A stretch of 6,530 nucleotides of DNA, from contig JABGPV010000269.1 in assembly GCA_018644785.1 (NCBI GenBank), forward strand, positions 1-6,530, read 5' to 3'. Both the position numbers and the translations under genes were made by a program. Of this stretch, positions 5,488 through 6,530 are shown in pieces; the stretch's first letter is position 1, and each line of letters begins with the position of its first letter. Below the pieces are notes generated by a model. It searched no databases. It was not told the origin of the DNA and saw nothing but the letters and a program-made list of their open reading frames with translations. This DNA comes from Deltaproteobacteria bacterium (lineage in GTDB: Bacteria > Desulfobacterota > DSM-4660 > Desulfatiglandales > Desulfatiglandaceae).

Positions 5488-6530
5488 CTACAGGCTTCTC
5501 AAAGCTTCGTTGGGGTCAAGGTTTCCCGCCATAACCGCCGGATAAGCGCTGGATATAAGACCTAAAAAAACAGCCGCCACAAACACCCCCAGGGCCAGAA
5601 CCGGGTCAAAGGCCAGGCCCACATCGATGCTTTCCGTGAAAAAGGGGATGGTCAGTTTTGTGGCGCCGAGGCCCATGAAATAGCCCAGCACTCCGGCAAG
5701 GGCCGAGATAACGGCGGCCTCGAACAGAACCATGCTCATCACGTGACGCCGCCTGAAACCGATGGCCATGAAAATGCCGAATTCCGAAGTGCGCTCCCGA
5801 ACACTACCCATCATGGTCACCAGAACCACCAGCCCTCCCACCAGCATGACCAGCAGGGAAAGACCGTAGGCGAATTTGTTGAAGTGCCCCAGGGTCTCCA
5901 TGCGCCCTTTCACCACCTGCCGGATGGCCATCACCTTGGCATCGGGGAGAACCCCCGAGATCTGCGCAACCATCTCGTCGATGGGGCATGCGGCGCAAAG
6001 GGCCGCAACCTCGGCCATGGAAATGCGGCCTTCCTTGCCCAGCACCTGCTGGGCTGTTTTGAGGGGAGCAAAAATAATCTGATCATCCTGGCTTCCGGTC
6101 GGTTCCAGGACCCCGGAAACCACCAGATTTCTTCCGTTGACCTCGAGCGCATCATCCTGACCCAGGCCCAGAATACGGCTCGCCTCCGCCCCCAGAAGAA
6201 TCCCGGCTTCGCCTGGGGGTTGCCCTTTGATTTTCCACCAGGGTCTCAGGATATGGGCCACCTGGAAATCAACCCCCGCCAGCAGCACACTGCGATCCCC
6301 TGCCTTGATGGAACCCAGCACCATGGGACCCACCGCCGCAACACTGGCGGCGTTCTCGATCCCCTTAATCCCCTCCAGGTCTTCCTGGAGGATTTCACGC
6401 ATCTCAAAAGAAATACCCCCGACGGCCATCCCCCCGTAGGTGAGGGACAGGTTTTCCGTTTTCGGCAGGATCATGATATTGGCGCCGTACTTTTCCAGCT
6501 TGTGGTTGATATCCCGGGTGAGGGTATCCA
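5488..6530 (-). CDS. MacB/FtsX-family ABC permease, N-terminus cut by right edge
   Basis: The frame is open through the right edge, so the ATG at 6474 is internal. Codons before it read DTLTRDINHKLEKYGANI, continuing into IMILPKTENLSLTYGG, the usual beginning of the MacB periplasmic core just after the missing first membrane helix. About 346 residues are visible. A periplasmic domain (about 1-215) is followed by three helices at about 219-241, 264-288 and 309-333. These enclose the FtsX motif RERTSEFGIFMAIGFRRRHV, and the C-terminus is YPAVMAGNLDPNEALRSL. This four-helix topology with its partner ATPase is the mechanotransmission class (MacB, LolCE). The periplasmic domain contains ALCAACPIDEM, a CxxC (codons at 5997-5986) that could be a disulfide or a metal site. 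With an HMA protein encoded in the same run, a role in metal or metalloprotein handling is plausible but inferred. Confidence 0.93.
   Translation of the reverse strand, partial: DTLTRDINHKLEKYGANIMILPKTENLSLTYGGMAVGGISFEMREILQEDLEGIKGIENAASVAAVGPMVLGSIKAGDRSVLLAGVDFQVAHILRPWWKIKGQPPGEAGILLGAEASRILGLGQDDALEVNGRNLVVSGVLEPTGSQDDQIIFAPLKTAQQVLGKEGRISMAEVAALCAACPIDEMVAQISGVLPDAKVMAIRQVVKGRMETLGHFNKFAYGLSLLVMLVGGLVVLVTMMGSVRERTSEFGIFMAIGFRRRHVMSMVLFEAAVISALAGVLGYFMGLGATKLTIPFFTESIDVGLAFDPVLALGVFVAAVFLGLISSAYPAVMAGNLDPNEALRSL

Noticed and set aside
4846..5565. Plus-strand open frame of 239 codons opposite the ABC ATPase
   Set aside because: Antisense shadow of a gene with all ABC motifs intact; His/Gly-rich product without recognisable domain.
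1..6530. CRISPR arrays, tRNA or rRNA genes
   Set aside because: No regularly spaced direct repeats and no tRNA- or rRNA-like segments were seen on either strand.

Overview
The window is a stretch of a Gram-negative, anaerobe-type genome. An outer-membrane porin, periplasmic export signals and FeoB-type iron proteins fit a Desulfobacterota (sulfate reducer-like) host, but that assignment is inference from protein flavour only. All genes I can support lie on the minus strand, so the story reads from right to left. There is no gene-free stretch longer than 300 bases.

Right to centre (6530 to 1113) is one compact minus-strand gene run. It begins with a MacB/FtsX-type ABC permease that is cut by the right edge, followed by its ATP-binding partner. 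Next comes an exported protein joining a metal-binding HMA domain (CxxC) to a SurA-N-like helical region and ending in a Cys-Cys tail. A damaged stretch follows (3212-3645): a very short possible reading frame, then a protein matching only the last two membrane helices of FeoB, with a single-base frameshift and no normal start codon. The run ends with a 50-residue FeoB-associated Cys-rich membrane protein, whose stop overlaps the start of a P1B-type metal ATPase that has no metal-binding domain of its own. A strong hairpin terminator (1059-1094) closes the run. Its upstream promoter is outside the window.

Left part (1 to 941): the 5' half of an OprB-like porin gene is interrupted after about 200 residues by the end of a mobile element. 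The element's first gene, a tyrosine recombinase of the kind found next to IS91-family transposases, begins at 239 and runs off the left edge. The recombinase ribosome-binding site sits inside a perfect 10-bp inverted repeat.

Working model (inference): the run is a transition-metal handling system. It has two energised pumps (ABC and P-type), one exported CxxC/CC metal-binding chaperone-like protein, and membrane-anchored Cys-rich small proteins borrowed from the ferrous-iron (Feo) world, but no full FeoB in view. The metal is not determined by the sequence; iron is an attractive candidate because of the FeoB-like pieces.
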